A stretch of DNA of 64,000 bases from Arthrobacter sp. NicSoilB8. GTDB taxonomy: Bacteria > Actinomycetota > Actinomycetes > Actinomycetales > Micrococcaceae. The position numbers and the translations under genes are program-made. Below, one piece after another: positions 32,350 through 43,684 of the stretch; the stretch's first letter is position 1; every line of letters begins with the position of its first letter. The DNA lies in assembly GCF_019977355.1 (NCBI RefSeq), contig NZ_AP024655.1, positions 1,488,001 through 1,552,000 on the forward strand, in the 5' to 3' direction. Under the pieces are notes generated by a model. The model was not told the origin of the DNA, searched no databases, and saw only the letters and a program-made list of their open reading frames with translations.

Positions 32350-33528
32350 GTGTTTACCGACGACGCGGGCAAGGGCGGTATCTCCGCCGGGGGCCCCGGA
32401 AGCAGTGAAAATTCAACGAGGCGGACGGGCGGCGATCTCGTCCAGCTCATCACTCCGGCGGGTGAGCGCATCAGCCATCCGGAGTTTGATTCCTGGCTCC
32501 AGGACGTTAGCGACGAGCAGCTTGGCTCCCTCTATGAGGACATGGTGGTCATCCGCCGGATCGATGCAGAGGCCACTGCCCTCCAGCGGCAGGGCGAACT
32601 CGCCCTCTGGCCGCCGCTCCTGGGCCAGGAGGCATCCCAGATCGGCTCGGCCCGCGCTCTGCGCGAGGACGACTTTGTCTTCCCCAGCTACCGCGACAAT
32701 GGCGTGGCCTACTGCCGTGGAGTGAAACCGGAGGACCTCGTCCGCGCGTGGCGCGGCAATGCGTCCGCCGGCTGGGACCCGTTCACGGTCAACGTTGCCA
32801 CGCAGCAGATCATCATCGGTTCGCAGAGCCTGCACGCCACCGGCTATGCCATGGGCATCCAGAACGACGGCGCCGACTGTGTCGCGGTCGCGTATTTCGG
32901 TGACGGCGCCACGAGCGAAGGCGACGTGAACGAGGCGATGGTGTTCGCCGCGAGCTTCCAGGCGCCGGTGGTGTTCTTCTGCCAGAACAACCACTGGGCC
33001 ATCTCGGAGCCCGTCCGGCTGCAGTCCCACATCCAGCTCGCCGACCGCGCTTCCGGCTTCGGCATCCCCAGCATGAGGGTGGACGGCAACGATGTCCTCG
33101 CCGTGATGGCCGCCACCCGCATCGCCCTGGACCGTGCGCGGCACGGCGGCGGACCGACCTTCATCGAGGCCGTGACCTACCGGATGGGCCCGCACACGAC
33201 GGCGGATGATCCCACCCGCTACCGGGATGCCAACGAGCTCGAGGACTGGAAGGCCAAGGATCCGATCAGCCGGCTGAAGTCGCTGCTGGACCGCAAGGGC
33301 CTGCTGACCGCGGACCTTGAGGCCGCCGTCGCCGCGAAGGCCGACGCCGTGGCCGCGGAACTGCGCGCCGGGACCATCAACATGCCCGAACCGGCACCGC
33401 TGGATATCTTCAAGCACGTCTACAGCACGCCCAACTCCTGGCTGGACCGCCAGCAGGAGCAGTATTCCCGTTACCTGGCTTCCTTCGGCGATCCCGCGGA
33501 AGCCGCTTCTGAAGAAGGTGCTCGCTGA
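32350..33528 (+). CDS. bkdA: Branched-chain 2-oxoacid dehydrogenase E1 alpha subunit
   Basis: 392 residues from GTG 32350 (AGAAGG 11 nt upstream); GTG 32338 is an alternative. The thiamine-diphosphate motif starts at YFGDGATSEGDVNEAMVFA (about residues 180-198) and continues with FCQNNHWAISEP, as in E1 alpha of pyruvate and branched-chain complexes. FPSYRDNG and YRMGPHTTADDPTRYR are also conserved. It decarboxylates branched-chain keto acids together with BkdB. It is the first gene of the bkdABC operon, one base overlapping bkdB. Confidence 0.9.
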   Translation: MFTDDAGKGGISAGGPGSSENSTRRTGGDLVQLITPAGERISHPEFDSWLQDVSDEQLGSLYEDMVVIRRIDAEATALQRQGELALWPPLLGQEASQIGSARALREDDFVFPSYRDNGVAYCRGVKPEDLVRAWRGNASAGWDPFTVNVATQQIIIGSQSLHATGYAMGIQNDGADCVAVAYFGDGATSEGDVNEAMVFAASFQAPVVFFCQNNHWAISEPVRLQSHIQLADRASGFGIPSMRVDGNDVLAVMAATRIALDRARHGGGPTFIEAVTYRMGPHTTADDPTRYRDANELEDWKAKDPISRLKSLLDRKGLLTADLEAAVAAKADAVAAELRAGTINMPEPAPLDIFKHVYSTPNSWLDRQQEQYSRYLASFGDPAEAASEEGAR

Positions 33529-34538
33529 TGACGCAGATGACCTTTGCCCGGGCCATTAATTCCGGCCTGCGCAAGTCCCTGGAAAACGATCCCAAAGTCA
33601 TCCTGATGGGGGAGGACATCGGGGCGCTCGGCGGCGTCTTCCGCGTCACCGACGGGCTGCAGAAGGACTTCGGAAAGCACCGCGTGGTGGACACGCCGCT
33701 GGCCGAGTCGGGCATCATCGGCACCGCCGTGGGCCTGGCTTACCGCGGTTACCGGCCGGTGGTGGAGATCCAGTTCGACGGGTTCATCTACCCGGCGTTC
33801 GACCAGATCGTCAGCCAGGTCGCCAAGATGCACTACCGCACCCAGGGCGCGGTCAAGATGCCCATCACCATCCGCGTCCCGTTCGGCGGCGGCATCGGCT
33901 CCCCGGAGCACCACTCCGAATCGCCCGAGGCCTACTTCACCCACACCTCAGGCCTGCGCGTCATCAGCGTCTCCAACCCGCAGGACGCTTACACCATGAT
34001 CCAGCAGGCCATCGCCTCCGACGATCCTGTGCTGTATTTCGAACCCAAGCGCCGGTACCACGACAAGGGCGAGGTGGACGAGTCCGTCGACCTGGGCACT
34101 GCGCTGTCGATGGAGAAGGCCCGCGTGGTCACCGAGGGCAAGGACGTGACCCTCGTGGCGTACGGCCCGCTGGTCAAAACCGCCCGCGACGCCGCCCTGG
34201 CCGCGGCGGATGAAGGCGTCTCGGTCGAGGTCATCGACCTCCGCTCGCTGGCGCCGCTGGACTTCGCCACCTTGGAGGCCTCGGTCCGCAAGACCGGCCG
34301 GCTGGTCATCACCCACGAGGCCGCCCAGTCCGGCGGGCTCGGCGCCGAAGTCGCCGCGAGCATCACCGAACGCTGCTTCTACCACCTCGAGGCCGCCCCG
34401 GTCCGGGTGACCGGCTTCGACGTCCCGTACCCGTATTCGAAGCTGGAAATGCACCACCTGCCGGGCCTGGACCGGATCCTGGACGGCGTCGACCGTGCCC
34501 TGGGCCGCCCCAACTCCCTCAGCGGGCTGGAAGGATGA
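33528..34538 (+). CDS. bkdB: Branched-chain 2-oxoacid dehydrogenase E1 beta subunit
   Basis: 336 residues. Transketolase-like signatures are MGEDIGALGGVFRVTDGL, DTPLAESGIIGTAVGLAYRGY (Glu for ThDP activation) and RVPFGGGIGSPEHHSESPEAYF in the central part, with the C-terminal domain ending IDLRSLAPLD...HEAAQSGGLGAEVAA. It forms the alpha2-beta2 E1 with BkdA. It is overlapped by bkdA (1 nt) and bkdC (4 nt), so all three are translated in step. Confidence 0.93.
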   Translation: MTQMTFARAINSGLRKSLENDPKVILMGEDIGALGGVFRVTDGLQKDFGKHRVVDTPLAESGIIGTAVGLAYRGYRPVVEIQFDGFIYPAFDQIVSQVAKMHYRTQGAVKMPITIRVPFGGGIGSPEHHSESPEAYFTHTSGLRVISVSNPQDAYTMIQQAIASDDPVLYFEPKRRYHDKGEVDESVDLGTALSMEKARVVTEGKDVTLVAYGPLVKTARDAALAAADEGVSVEVIDLRSLAPLDFATLEASVRKTGRLVITHEAAQSGGLGAEVAASITERCFYHLEAAPVRVTGFDVPYPYSKLEMHHLPGLDRILDGVDRALGRPNSLSGLEG

Positions 34539-35980
34539 GCGCCACCATGATCAAGGAATTCAGGCTCCCGGACCTCGGTGAAGGACTCACCGAATCGGAA
34601 ATCGTGGCCTGGAAGGTCGCGGTGGGGGACACCGTCACGCTCAACCAGATCATCGCCGAGGTCGAGACGGCCAAGGCCGTCGTCGAGCTGCCCTCGCCGT
34701 TCGCCGGCGTGGTCGCGGCCCTGCACGAACAGCCCGGCACCGTGGTCGAGGTTGGCAAACCGATCGTCTCCTTCGAGATTCAGGACGACGGCGGCGCCCC
34801 CGGCACCGCCGCAGGCGGCGGCGCGGATACGCCCGCCAAGCGCGAGCCGAACCTGGTCGGCTACGGCGCCGTCCTGGAAGGCTCCGGCCGGCCCGCCCGC
34901 CGCGCCCGCACCTTCGCCGCCCCGACGGCGGCCCCGGCAGCAGCACCGATGGTTGCGGCTGCGCCGGTGGTTGCACCGGTCCAGACGCAGGTGCCCGGCC
35001 CCGTTGAAACCAGGCCGGCCGCAACAGCGGCGGCCGGGGCTCCGGCGGCCGAGCGTCCGCGGTCCACGCCGCCGGTGCGCAAGCTGGCCAAGGATCTCGG
35101 CGTCGACCTCGAGGCCGTCACCGGCACGGGGGAGCACGGCCTCATCACCCGTGACGATGTCCGGAACTTCGTCGGCGGCGGGGACCTGCCCGCTGCCGCC
35201 CAGGAACTGGCCGGCACCCAGGATCAGCCAGTTGGGGCGCCGGCAGTTGGGGCGCAGCCCGCCGGGGCACCCAGCGGCGAGCGGGAGACCCGCACCCCGA
35301 TCAGGGGCGTGCGCAAGTTCACGGCCGCCGCCATGGTGGCCAGCGCCTTCACCGCGCCGCACGTCACGGAGTTCCTCACCGTCGACGTCACCCCCACCAT
35401 GGAGCTGCTGGCGCGCCTGAAGGCGAGCCGCGCGTTCGCCGGGTACAAGCTCACGCCGCTGACCCTGGTGTCCAAGGCCGTGCTGATCGCGCTGCGCAAC
35501 CACCCGACGCTCAACGCCCGGTGGGACGAGGCCAACCAGGAGATCATCCAGTTCAACTACGTGAACCTGGGCATCGCGGCCGCGACCCCGCGGGGCCTGA
35601 CGGTCCCGAACATCAAAGACGCGGACCGGATGTCCCTCCTGGACCTCTCCACCGCGCTGACCGACCTGACCGACACGGCCCGGGCCGGGAAGACCAGCCC
35701 CGAGGCCCTCTCCGGCGGCACGATCTCCATCACGAACATCGGCGTGTTCGGCATCGACGCCGGCACGCCCATCCTGAACCCGGGCGAGGCGGCCATCCTG
35801 GCCCTGGGCGCGGTCCGGAAGATGCCCTGGGAATACCAGGACGAGGTCGCGCTGCGCCAGGTCATGACGCTCAGCCTCTCCTTCGACCACCGCCTGGTCG
35901 ACGGCGAACAGGGCTCACGGTTCCTCCAGGACCTCGGCACCATGCTCGCCGACCCGGGCATGGTCCTCGCCATGGTCTAA
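34535..35980 (+). CDS. bkdC: Branched-chain 2-oxoacid dehydrogenase E2 (dihydrolipoamide acyltransferase)
   Basis: 481 residues. One lipoyl domain at the N-terminus has the lipoyl-Lys in EVETAKAVVELP (about residue 45). A Pro/Ala linker leads to a peripheral subunit-binding domain (VRKLAKDLGVDLEAVTGTGEHG, about 180-215), a second linker, and the catalytic domain ending SFDHRLVDGEQGSRFL with active-site His and Asp. It transfers the acyl group to CoA. The E3 component is not in the window and is presumably shared. Confidence 0.94.
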   Translation: MSATMIKEFRLPDLGEGLTESEIVAWKVAVGDTVTLNQIIAEVETAKAVVELPSPFAGVVAALHEQPGTVVEVGKPIVSFEIQDDGGAPGTAAGGGADTPAKREPNLVGYGAVLEGSGRPARRARTFAAPTAAPAAAPMVAAAPVVAPVQTQVPGPVETRPAATAAAGAPAAERPRSTPPVRKLAKDLGVDLEAVTGTGEHGLITRDDVRNFVGGGDLPAAAQELAGTQDQPVGAPAVGAQPAGAPSGERETRTPIRGVRKFTAAAMVASAFTAPHVTEFLTVDVTPTMELLARLKASRAFAGYKLTPLTLVSKAVLIALRNHPTLNARWDEANQEIIQFNYVNLGIAAATPRGLTVPNIKDADRMSLLDLSTALTDLTDTARAGKTSPEALSGGTISITNIGVFGIDAGTPILNPGEAAILALGAVRKMPWEYQDEVALRQVMTLSLSFDHRLVDGEQGSRFLQDLGTMLADPGMVLAMV

Positions 35981-36006
35981 GCTCCATGGTTCACTGCTCC
36001 GCCCGC

Positions 36007-36041
36007 GCTGCCGGCTGCTCCTTCTTGGGGCGGCCGGCAGC
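36007..36041. terminator. Probable terminator between bkdC and the TetR gene
   Basis: GCTGCCGGC (36007-36015) pairs with GCCGGCAGC (36033-36041), followed by TTCCTT. Downstream, a TGTGCCGGGTTGCT-like unit is repeated about three times (36048-36092). Confidence 0.55.
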
Positions 36042-36138
36042 TTCCTTGTGTGCCGGGTTGCTGTGTGCCGGGTCGCTTGGTGCCGGGTTGCTTCCGTCCG
36101 GGGGCACTCTGGGGACAGCCGTCGACGGCGGCGGCCCG

Positions 36139-36792
36139 TCAGTACTCCGGCGGAACGGCCGGGGCCAGGAGCGCCGCGAGTGCCATGCTTTGCAGCAGCG
36201 GCCTGGCCCGCCTGACCCCCATAAGTCGACCCGGGCTGCGCACCGAGTGCGGGGTGGAATTGATCAGCCCGAAGGTGGCATGCGCACGCATCCGCAGCTC
36301 GGAAGCCTCCGTGCCCTCGTGCAGCCCGGCCAGCACGTCCACCCAGAGTTCAACGTAATTGCGCTGCAGCGTGCGGACCTCGGCCTGGTCCTCGCCGGCG
36401 AGGTTGCTGAAGTCCTGGTCCTGGACCCGGATGACATCGGGATTGCTCAGGGCAAAGTCCACATGGAATGCCACGAGGCCGCCCAGCGCCGCCAGGGCCC
36501 CGTCGGAATCGGCAACCACCCGGCGGCCGCCGTCGAGCAGGTTCTTACTGACGCTGAGCAGGAGCGCGCCCAGGACCGCCTGCTTGCCGGCGAAGTGGCG
36601 GTAGACCGCGGGTCCGCTGACCCCGGCCGCCGCCCCCAGATCCTCCAGCGAGACGCGGTTGAATCCCTCCAGGGCGAAGAGCGTCGCGGCGGCGGACAAG
36701 AGGGCCTGCCGCCGGTTTGCCTTGGCTTGGCTCCGCTGCGTGGAAGGGGCGGGGGGTGGCGGTGTCTGGGTGGTCTGGCTGGGCTCGGTCAC
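36139..36792 (-). CDS. TetR-family regulator, BkaR-like
   Basis: 217 residues from GTG 36792 with a GAGGGG ribosome site. The N-terminal helix-turn-helix is LFALEGFNRVSLEDLGAAAG / VSGPAVYRHFAGKQAVLG (about residues 37-75), after a Pro-rich tail of about 20 residues. It is divergent from the acyl-CoA carboxylase/leucine operon. The equivalent position in Mycobacterium tuberculosis holds Rv2506 (BkaR), which represses branched-chain amino acid catabolism. Two matching operators lie in the intergenic region. The ligand is probably an acyl-CoA (inference). Confidence 0.85.
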   Translation of the reverse strand: MTEPSQTTQTPPPPAPSTQRSQAKANRRQALLSAAATLFALEGFNRVSLEDLGAAAGVSGPAVYRHFAGKQAVLGALLLSVSKNLLDGGRRVVADSDGALAALGGLVAFHVDFALSNPDVIRVQDQDFSNLAGEDQAEVRTLQRNYVELWVDVLAGLHEGTEASELRMRAHATFGLINSTPHSVRSPGRLMGVRRARPLLQSMALAALLAPAVPPEY

Positions 36793-36837
36793 CGGCGCAT
36801 CCCCTCGTTGCAGATGGTCCCTGTGTTGGACATCACA

Positions 36838-36879
36838 GTTAATAGAGACTAACCTAAATCTCAGTTATGCGGTACTAAC
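36838..36879. promoter_or_regulatory. Two TetR operators GTTA-N8-TAAC
   Basis: GTTAATAGAGACTAAC (36838-36853) and GTTATGCGGTACTAAC (36864-36879) share GTTA-N8-TAAC ends and an ACTAACC right half. They are 26 bp apart, centred between the regulator and accD1. Confidence 0.7.
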
Positions 36880-36942
36880 CGAAATAGCCGGGGCAGCGTG
36901 AACCGCCGGTCCGGCACGCAGGTCAGGGAACGGAAACAGTCA

Positions 36943-38550
36943 ATGGAGACAATCGCCAGCCGGGTGGACGCCACGAGCGCAGGCTTTGCCGCGAACCGGG
37001 AGGCCCAGTTGGGGCTGGCCGGTGAGTTGAGGGATCGGCTTGCCGAGGCCGCGCTGGGCGGGCCGGTGAAGTCGCGGGAACGCCATGTGGCCCGGGGCAA
37101 GCTGCTGCCTCGGGAGCGGATCGACCGGCTGCTCGATGACGGCAGCCCGTTCCTGGAGATCGCCCCGCTCGCGGCCAACGGCATGTATGACGGCGACTCG
37201 CCCGGTGCCGGCGTCATCGCCGGGATCGGCCTGGTGCACGGCCGGCAGGTCCTGGTGATTTCCAACGACGCCACGGTCAAGGGCGGGACGTATTATCCGA
37301 TGACGGTGAAGAAGCATCTCCGGGCGCAGGAGATCGCGCTGGAGAACCGGCTGCCATGTATTTACCTGGTGGATTCGGGGGGTGCGTTCCTGCCCAAGCA
37401 GGACGAGGTGTTCCCGGACAAGGAGCACTTCGGCCGGATCTTCTTCAACCAGGCCAGGATGTCCGCGGCGAAGATCCCGCAGATCGCCTCCGTGATGGGT
37501 TCCTGCACGGCCGGCGGCGCGTATGTCCCGGCGATGAGTGATGAGACCGTGATCGTGCGGAACCAGGGCACGATTTTCCTGGGCGGGCCGCCGCTCGTGA
37601 AGGCCGCGATCGGCGAGATCGTCACGGCCGAGGAGCTCGGCGGCGGTGACGTGCATTCGAAGATTTCCGGGGTCACGGACCACCTGGCCGAGAACGATGA
37701 GCATGCCCTGCAGATCGTGCGGGACATCGTGGCCACGCTGCCGCGCCCGGCCGCGCCGGTCTGGGAGGTCGACGCCGTGGTCGAACCCGTGGCGGATCCG
37801 GAGGAGCTCTACGGCGCGGTCCCCACGGACGTCAACGCCCAGTACGACGTCCGGGAGGTCATTGCACGGCTGGTGGACGGCAGCCGGTTTCATGAGTTCA
37901 AGAAGAACTACGGCACCACTCTGGTCACCGGGTTCGCGAGGCTGCACGGCCACCCGGTGGGGATCGTGGCGAACAACGGGGTGCTGTTCAGCGAGTCCTC
38001 GCTCAAGGGCGCGCACTTCATCGAACTCTGCGACCAGCGCGGCATCCCTTTGCTGTTCCTGCAGAACCTCTCCGGGTTCATGGTCGGCAAGGACTACGAG
38101 CAGGGCGGCATCGCGAAGAACGGCGCCAAGATGGTCACCGCGGTCGCGACCGCCCGGGTCCCGAAGCTCACGGTCGTGATCGGCGGGTCCTTCGGGGCCG
38201 GGAACTACTCGATGTGCGGCCGGGCGTATTCGCCGCGGTTCCTGTGGATGTGGCCGGCGTCGCGGATCTCGGTGATGGGCGGCAACCAGGCCTCCAGTGT
38301 CCTGGCCACGGTGAAGCGGGACCAGTACGAGGCCCGCGGCGAGGAATGGTCCGCCGCGGACGAGGAAGCGTTCAAGGCCCCGATCAAGGCCCAGTATGAG
38401 GACCAGGGCAGCCCGTACTACTCCACCGCCCGCCTGTGGGATGACGGCGTGATCGACCCCGCGGACACCCGCACCGTCCTGGGACTGGCGCTCGACGTCG
38501 TTTCCCGCACCCCGCTGCCGGAGACCTCCTTCGGCCTGTTCCGGATGTGA
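36943..38550 (+). CDS. accD1: Methylcrotonyl-CoA carboxylase beta (carboxyltransferase) subunit
   Basis: 535 residues from ATG 36943 (the frame is open to GTG 36898). The carboxyltransferase signatures [61 protein letters not shown] and [21 protein letters not shown] are those of 3-methylcrotonyl-CoA carboxylase. It moves carboxyl from biotin to 3-methylcrotonyl-CoA in leucine degradation. It heads an operon with the biotin subunit, and is orthologous in context to M. tuberculosis Rv2502c (accD1). Confidence 0.92.
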   Translation: METIASRVDATSAGFAANREAQLGLAGELRDRLAEAALGGPVKSRERHVARGKLLPRERIDRLLDDGSPFLEIAPLAANGMYDGDSPGAGVIAGIGLVHGRQVLVISNDATVKGGTYYPMTVKKHLRAQEIALENRLPCIYLVDSGGAFLPKQDEVFPDKEHFGRIFFNQARMSAAKIPQIASVMGSCTAGGAYVPAMSDETVIVRNQGTIFLGGPPLVKAAIGEIVTAEELGGGDVHSKISGVTDHLAENDEHALQIVRDIVATLPRPAAPVWEVDAVVEPVADPEELYGAVPTDVNAQYDVREVIARLVDGSRFHEFKKNYGTTLVTGFARLHGHPVGIVANNGVLFSESSLKGAHFIELCDQRGIPLLFLQNLSGFMVGKDYEQGGIAKNGAKMVTAVATARVPKLTVVIGGSFGAGNYSMCGRAYSPRFLWMWPASRISVMGGNQASSVLATVKRDQYEARGEEWSAADEEAFKAPIKAQYEDQGSPYYSTARLWDDGVIDPADTRTVLGLALDVVSRTPLPETSFGLFRM

Positions 38551-38557
38551 GCCAGCA

Positions 38558-40801
38558 ATGACCACCACCTCTTCACCCACCACTTCACCGACTGCTTCTT
38601 CACCCGCCGCCGCCCCGGCCGCCGGGGCGGCCCTGTTCGGCACGGTCCTGGTCGCGAACCGGGGCGAGATCGCCTGCCGCGTGATCCGGACACTGCGGGC
38701 GCTGGGGATCCGCTCGGTCGCGGTGTATTCCGATGCCGACGCCGGTGCGCGGCACGTGGCCGAGGCGGACGTCGCGGTGCGGATCGGCCCGGCCGCCGCG
38801 GCCGAGAGCTACCTGAAGATCGAGGCCATTATCCAGGCCTGCCGGGACACCGGGGCCGGGGCCGTGCACCCGGGCTACGGGTTCCTGAGCGAGAACGTCG
38901 ACTTCGCCCGTGCCCTGGAAGCGGCCGGGATTACGTTCATCGGCCCGGGCGTCGAGTCCCTGAATGTCATGGGAGACAAGATCCGCTCGAAGAACCATGT
39001 CACCGGCTACGGCGTCCCGGTGGTCCCGGGCATCGCCGAGCCGGGCATGAGTGACGCACAGCTCATCGAAGCCGCGGCGGGCGTCGGGTTCCCGCTGCTG
39101 ATCAAGCCCTCTGCCGGCGGCGGCGGGAAGGGCATGCACATCGTCGAACGCCCCGAGGACCTCGAGGCGACCCTGGCGACCGCCCGCCGGGTCGCGGCGA
39201 GTGCGTTCGGCGATGACACCCTGTTCCTGGAACGCCTCGTCACCACGCCGCGGCACATCGAGGTCCAGGTCCTCGCGGACAACCACGGCAACGTCATCCA
39301 TTTGGGGGAGCGCGAGTGCTCTTTGCAGCGCCGGCACCAGAAGGTCATCGAGGAAGCCCCGTCCCCGCTGCTGGAATCCCTGCCCGACGGCGCGGGAATC
39401 CGGGCCCGGATCGGCGAGGCCGCCTGCCAGGCCGCGCGCAGCGTCAACTACTCCGGCGCCGGGACGGTGGAGTTCCTGGTCTCGGATGCTGCCCCGGATG
39501 AGTTCTTCTTCATGGAGATGAACACCCGCCTGCAGGTCGAGCACCCCGTGACCGAGATGGTCACCGGCATCGACCTGGTCGAATGGCAGGTCCGGATCGC
39601 CGCCGGCGAGGAACTCACCGTGACCCAGGACCAGGTCGTGCTGACCGGGCACTCGGTGGAGGCCCGCGTCTACGCCGAGATCCCGGAACGGAACTTCCTG
39701 CCCTCCACCGGACGGGTGCTGGTCCTGGATGAACTGCCTGCCGGTTCAGCAGGCCGTGTCCGGGTGGACTCGGCCCTGGTCGAGGGCCTGGAGATCTCCT
39801 CGAGCTATGACCCGATGGTCTCCAAGGTCATCGCCTGGGGGAAGGACCGCACCGCGGCCCTGGACACCCTCGACGAGGCGCTGGCCGGGTATACCGCGCT
39901 GGGCATCGCCACGAACGTCGAATACCTGCGCCTGCTGATCAACGACGCCGACGTCCGCGCCGGCCGGCTCGACACCGGCCTGATCGAACGCAAAATGCCC
40001 GACTTCTCCTTCCGGGGCGTGGGCGAGGCCGAACTCGTTGCCGCCGCCCTCTACGCGATGGCGCAGACGGAGCAGCAGTACCAGACCGTGCCCGCAGCGG
40101 GTCCCTGGCAGCGCCGCGACGGCTGGCGCCTTGGTGCGCCGGCCCCGCGGCGGATCAGCCTGGGTGGCCCGGACGGCGGCGTCGCGACGGTCGAGGTGTC
40201 CGGCACGGCAGGGCAGGGCAGGGCGACGGTGAGCGTCGACGGCGGGCCGCAACGGACGGCATCACTGCAGTTCCCCCGACGCGATCATGTGGAGCTGACC
40301 CTCGACGGCGACGCTACGGCCTACTCAATCGCGCCGGTATACACAGGAACCGCCGCCCCGGGCCGGGACAACCCGACGCCGGGTGCGCCGGCTTCGGACG
40401 CCCCGCTGCAGCTCTTCCTCGGCAACGAGGGCTGGTCCTGCCGCCTTGAGGTGCTCAGCCGCGAGGCACGGCTGGCACGGGTGCTGGCCGCGATCGAACG
40501 CGAGGAAGGCGCCGCGGACCCGGCGGTGCGTTCGCCGATGCCCGGGACCGTGGTGTCCGTGTCCGTCAGCAACGGCGACACCGTGGAGGCCGGCCAGGTA
40601 CTGCTCGCGGTGGAGGCGATGAAGATGGAACACCAGCTCGTGGCGCCCCTCGACGGCACCGTGCACATCAGCGTCGGGACCGGGGACCTCGTCAAGGCCG
40701 ACCAGGTGCTCGCCACGATCCACCCCGTTCACCCGGCCGAGCTCTCCAACGCCGAGGACGCGATTGAGGAAGCCGTCATCGCGATGGGCGCCGCCGAATG
40801 A
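38558..40801 (+). CDS. accA1: Methylcrotonyl-CoA carboxylase alpha (biotin carboxylase/BCCP) subunit
   Basis: 747 residues. After a Ser/Thr/Pro-rich N-terminal tail, the biotin carboxylase domain starts [18 protein letters not shown] and has [14 protein letters not shown] (ATP), [21 protein letters not shown] and [17 protein letters not shown]. The C-terminal BCCP domain carries the biotin-Lys in [11 protein letters not shown] (about residue 690). It carboxylates its biotin with bicarbonate and ATP and works with AccD1, 7 bp upstream. The context matches Rv2501c (accA1). The 138-bp gap that follows is C/A-rich with repeated CAGACC units. Confidence 0.93.
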   Translation: MTTTSSPTTSPTASSPAAAPAAGAALFGTVLVANRGEIACRVIRTLRALGIRSVAVYSDADAGARHVAEADVAVRIGPAAAAESYLKIEAIIQACRDTGAGAVHPGYGFLSENVDFARALEAAGITFIGPGVESLNVMGDKIRSKNHVTGYGVPVVPGIAEPGMSDAQLIEAAAGVGFPLLIKPSAGGGGKGMHIVERPEDLEATLATARRVAASAFGDDTLFLERLVTTPRHIEVQVLADNHGNVIHLGERECSLQRRHQKVIEEAPSPLLESLPDGAGIRARIGEAACQAARSVNYSGAGTVEFLVSDAAPDEFFFMEMNTRLQVEHPVTEMVTGIDLVEWQVRIAAGEELTVTQDQVVLTGHSVEARVYAEIPERNFLPSTGRVLVLDELPAGSAGRVRVDSALVEGLEISSSYDPMVSKVIAWGKDRTAALDTLDEALAGYTALGIATNVEYLRLLINDADVRAGRLDTGLIERKMPDFSFRGVGEAELVAAALYAMAQTEQQYQTVPAAGPWQRRDGWRLGAPAPRRISLGGPDGGVATVEVSGTAGQGRATVSVDGGPQRTASLQFPRRDHVELTLDGDATAYSIAPVYTGTAAPGRDNPTPGAPASDAPLQLFLGNEGWSCRLEVLSREARLARVLAAIEREEGAADPAVRSPMPGTVVSVSVSNGDTVEAGQVLLAVEAMKMEHQLVAPLDGTVHISVGTGDLVKADQVLATIHPVHPAELSNAEDAIEEAVIAMGAAE

Positions 40802-40939
40802 CCCCCGACACTGACCCCCGCTAACTGACCACCGCGAACTGACCCAGGCCGGACGGCCACAGCCCGGCGGGCACCCCTTTTCACCAGCCCCACAGACCAC
40901 CAGACCCACAGACCCATAGACCAGACACAGGAGTCACCA

Positions 40940-42103
40940 ATGGCTAGTTTTGATCTCAGCGAGGACTACCAGGACCTCAGCGACACCGTCCGCGCCTTCG
41001 CCGACGAAGTGGTGGCCCCGGTGTCCGCCAAGCACGACGAAGAGCACAGCTTCCCCTACGACGTCGTTTCCCAGATGGCGGACATGGGCCTGTTCGGCCT
41101 GCCGTTCCCGGAGGAGTTCGGCGGCATGGGCGGGGACTACTTCGCCCTGGCCCTGGCCCTGGAACAGCTCGGCCGGGTGGACCAGTCGGTCGCGATCACC
41201 CTGGAGGCCGGGGTGTCCCTGGGCGCCATGCCGATCCACCGCTTCGGCAACGCCGCCCAGAAGCAGGAGTGGCTGCCGCTGCTGGCCTCCGGCAAGGCCC
41301 TCGCCGGCTTCGGCCTGACCGAGCCGGAAGCCGGCTCGGACGCCGGCGGCACCAAGACCACGGCCAAACTGGGTGGGGGAGAGTGGGTGATCAACGGCAA
41401 CAAGGAGTTCATCACCAACTCCGGCACCGACATCACCCGGCTCGTCACCGTCACCGCGGTCACCGGCCAGGAGGAGCGTCCGGACGGCAGCATCAAGAAG
41501 GAAATCTCCACCATCCTGGTCCCCACCGACACCCCGGGCTTCACGGCCGAGAAGGCCTACAACAAGGTCGGCTGGAACGCCTCGGACACCCACCCGCTGA
41601 CCCTGAACAACGTCCACGTCCCGGAGGAAAACCTGCTGGGCACCCGGGGCCGCGGCTACGCGAACTTCCTCTCCATCCTGGACGAGGGCCGGATCGCGAT
41701 CGCGGCCCTGGCCGTCGGCGCGGCCCAGGGCTGCGTGGACCAGTCGGTGAAATACGCCAAGGAACGCAGCGCGTTCGGGCAGAACATCGGCAAGTACCAG
41801 GCCATCGCGTTCAAGATCGCCCGGATGGAAGCACGCGCCCACACCGCCCGCCTGGCCTACTACGACGCGGCCGCCAGAATGCTTGCCGGCAAGCCGTTCA
41901 AGACGCAGGCGGCCATCGCTAAGATGGTCGCAGGCGAGGCAGCCATGGATAACGCGCGGGACGCCACCCAGGTGTTCGGCGGCTATGGCTTCATCAACGA
42001 ATTCACCGTGGCACGCCACTACCGCGACTCCAAGATCCTTGAAGTCGGCGAAGGCACCACGGAGGTCCAGCTGATGCTGATCGCCCGCGAACTCGGACTG
42101 TAG
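40940..42103 (+). CDS. Acyl-CoA dehydrogenase, isovaleryl-CoA type
   Basis: 387 residues. The family signatures GFGLTEPEAGSDAGGTKTTA (about residues 125-145) and the C-terminal DATQVFGGYGFINEF...RDSKILEVGEGTTEVQLM are complete. Glu-Gly-Thr-Thr-Glu near the end binds FAD. Context between methylcrotonyl-CoA carboxylase and CoA-transferase genes points to isovaleryl-CoA or 2-methyl-branched acyl-CoA as substrate (M. tuberculosis counterpart Rv2500c, fadE19). The ribosome site is AGGAG 8 nt upstream. Confidence 0.9.
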   Translation: MASFDLSEDYQDLSDTVRAFADEVVAPVSAKHDEEHSFPYDVVSQMADMGLFGLPFPEEFGGMGGDYFALALALEQLGRVDQSVAITLEAGVSLGAMPIHRFGNAAQKQEWLPLLASGKALAGFGLTEPEAGSDAGGTKTTAKLGGGEWVINGNKEFITNSGTDITRLVTVTAVTGQEERPDGSIKKEISTILVPTDTPGFTAEKAYNKVGWNASDTHPLTLNNVHVPEENLLGTRGRGYANFLSILDEGRIAIAALAVGAAQGCVDQSVKYAKERSAFGQNIGKYQAIAFKIARMEARAHTARLAYYDAAARMLAGKPFKTQAAIAKMVAGEAAMDNARDATQVFGGYGFINEFTVARHYRDSKILEVGEGTTEVQLMLIARELGL

Positions 42104-42122
42104 CCGGCCGGAAGGATCACTG

Positions 42123-42920
42123 ATGATCAACAAAGTTGTTGCCAGCGCAGCCGAGGCTGTCGCGGACATCCACGACGGCGCCTCACTCGCCGTCGGCGGG
42201 TTCGGGCTGTGCGGCATCCCCGTAGCCCTGATCGAGGCCTTGCATGAGGGCGGTGCCACGGATCTGGAAACCGTCAGCAACAACTGCGGTGTCGACGACT
42301 GGGGTCTCGGGATCCTGCTCAAGGACGGCCGGATCCGGCGCACCATCAGCTCCTACGTGGGGGAGAACAAGGAGTTCGCCCGGCAGTACCTTGCGGGCGA
42401 GCTGGAGGTGGTCCTTACCCCGCAGGGCACGCTGGCCGAGAAACTGCGCGCCGGCGGTGCGGGCATTCCCGCCTTCTACACGCCGGCCGGCGTCGGAACC
42501 CAGGTGTCCGACGGCGGGCTGCCGCAGAAGTACGACGCCGCGGGCAACGTCGCGATCGCCTCCGCCCCGAAGGAAGTCCGCAGCTTTCGCGGCGCGGACT
42601 ATGTGCTGGAGGAATCGCTGACCCCCGACTTCGGCCTCGTCCATGCCTGGAAAGGCGACCGCCACGGCAACCTCGTCTTCCACGCCACGGCCATGAATTT
42701 CAACCCGCTGTGCGCCATGGCCGGGAAGATCACCATTGCCGAGGTCGAGGAACTTGTGGAGCCCGGCGAGCTTGACCCGGAGCACGTCCACGTTCCGGGG
42801 ATCTTCGTCCAGCGCGTGGTGCTGGCGCCGCAGGGCGAGAAACGGATTGAGAAGCGGACGGTTTCAGTATCCGCCGCGGCCGGTGCAGCAAAACGGGCAG
42901 CAGAGCAGGCAGGAGCATAG
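42123..42920 (+). CDS. scoA: 3-oxoacid CoA-transferase subunit A
   Basis: 265 residues. Glycine-rich CoA-binding signature [22 protein letters not shown] at the N-terminus, followed by [36 protein letters not shown] and [22 protein letters not shown] motifs. With ScoB it transfers CoA from succinyl-CoA to acetoacetate, the end product of leucine breakdown. It starts 19 bp after the acyl-CoA dehydrogenase and 2 bp before scoB. A short Ala-rich C-terminal tail is present. Confidence 0.92.
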   Translation: MINKVVASAAEAVADIHDGASLAVGGFGLCGIPVALIEALHEGGATDLETVSNNCGVDDWGLGILLKDGRIRRTISSYVGENKEFARQYLAGELEVVLTPQGTLAEKLRAGGAGIPAFYTPAGVGTQVSDGGLPQKYDAAGNVAIASAPKEVRSFRGADYVLEESLTPDFGLVHAWKGDRHGNLVFHATAMNFNPLCAMAGKITIAEVEELVEPGELDPEHVHVPGIFVQRVVLAPQGEKRIEKRTVSVSAAAGAAKRAAEQAGA

Positions 42921-42922
42921 CC

Positions 42923-43680
<758 letters not shown>

Positions 43681-43684
<4 letters not shown>

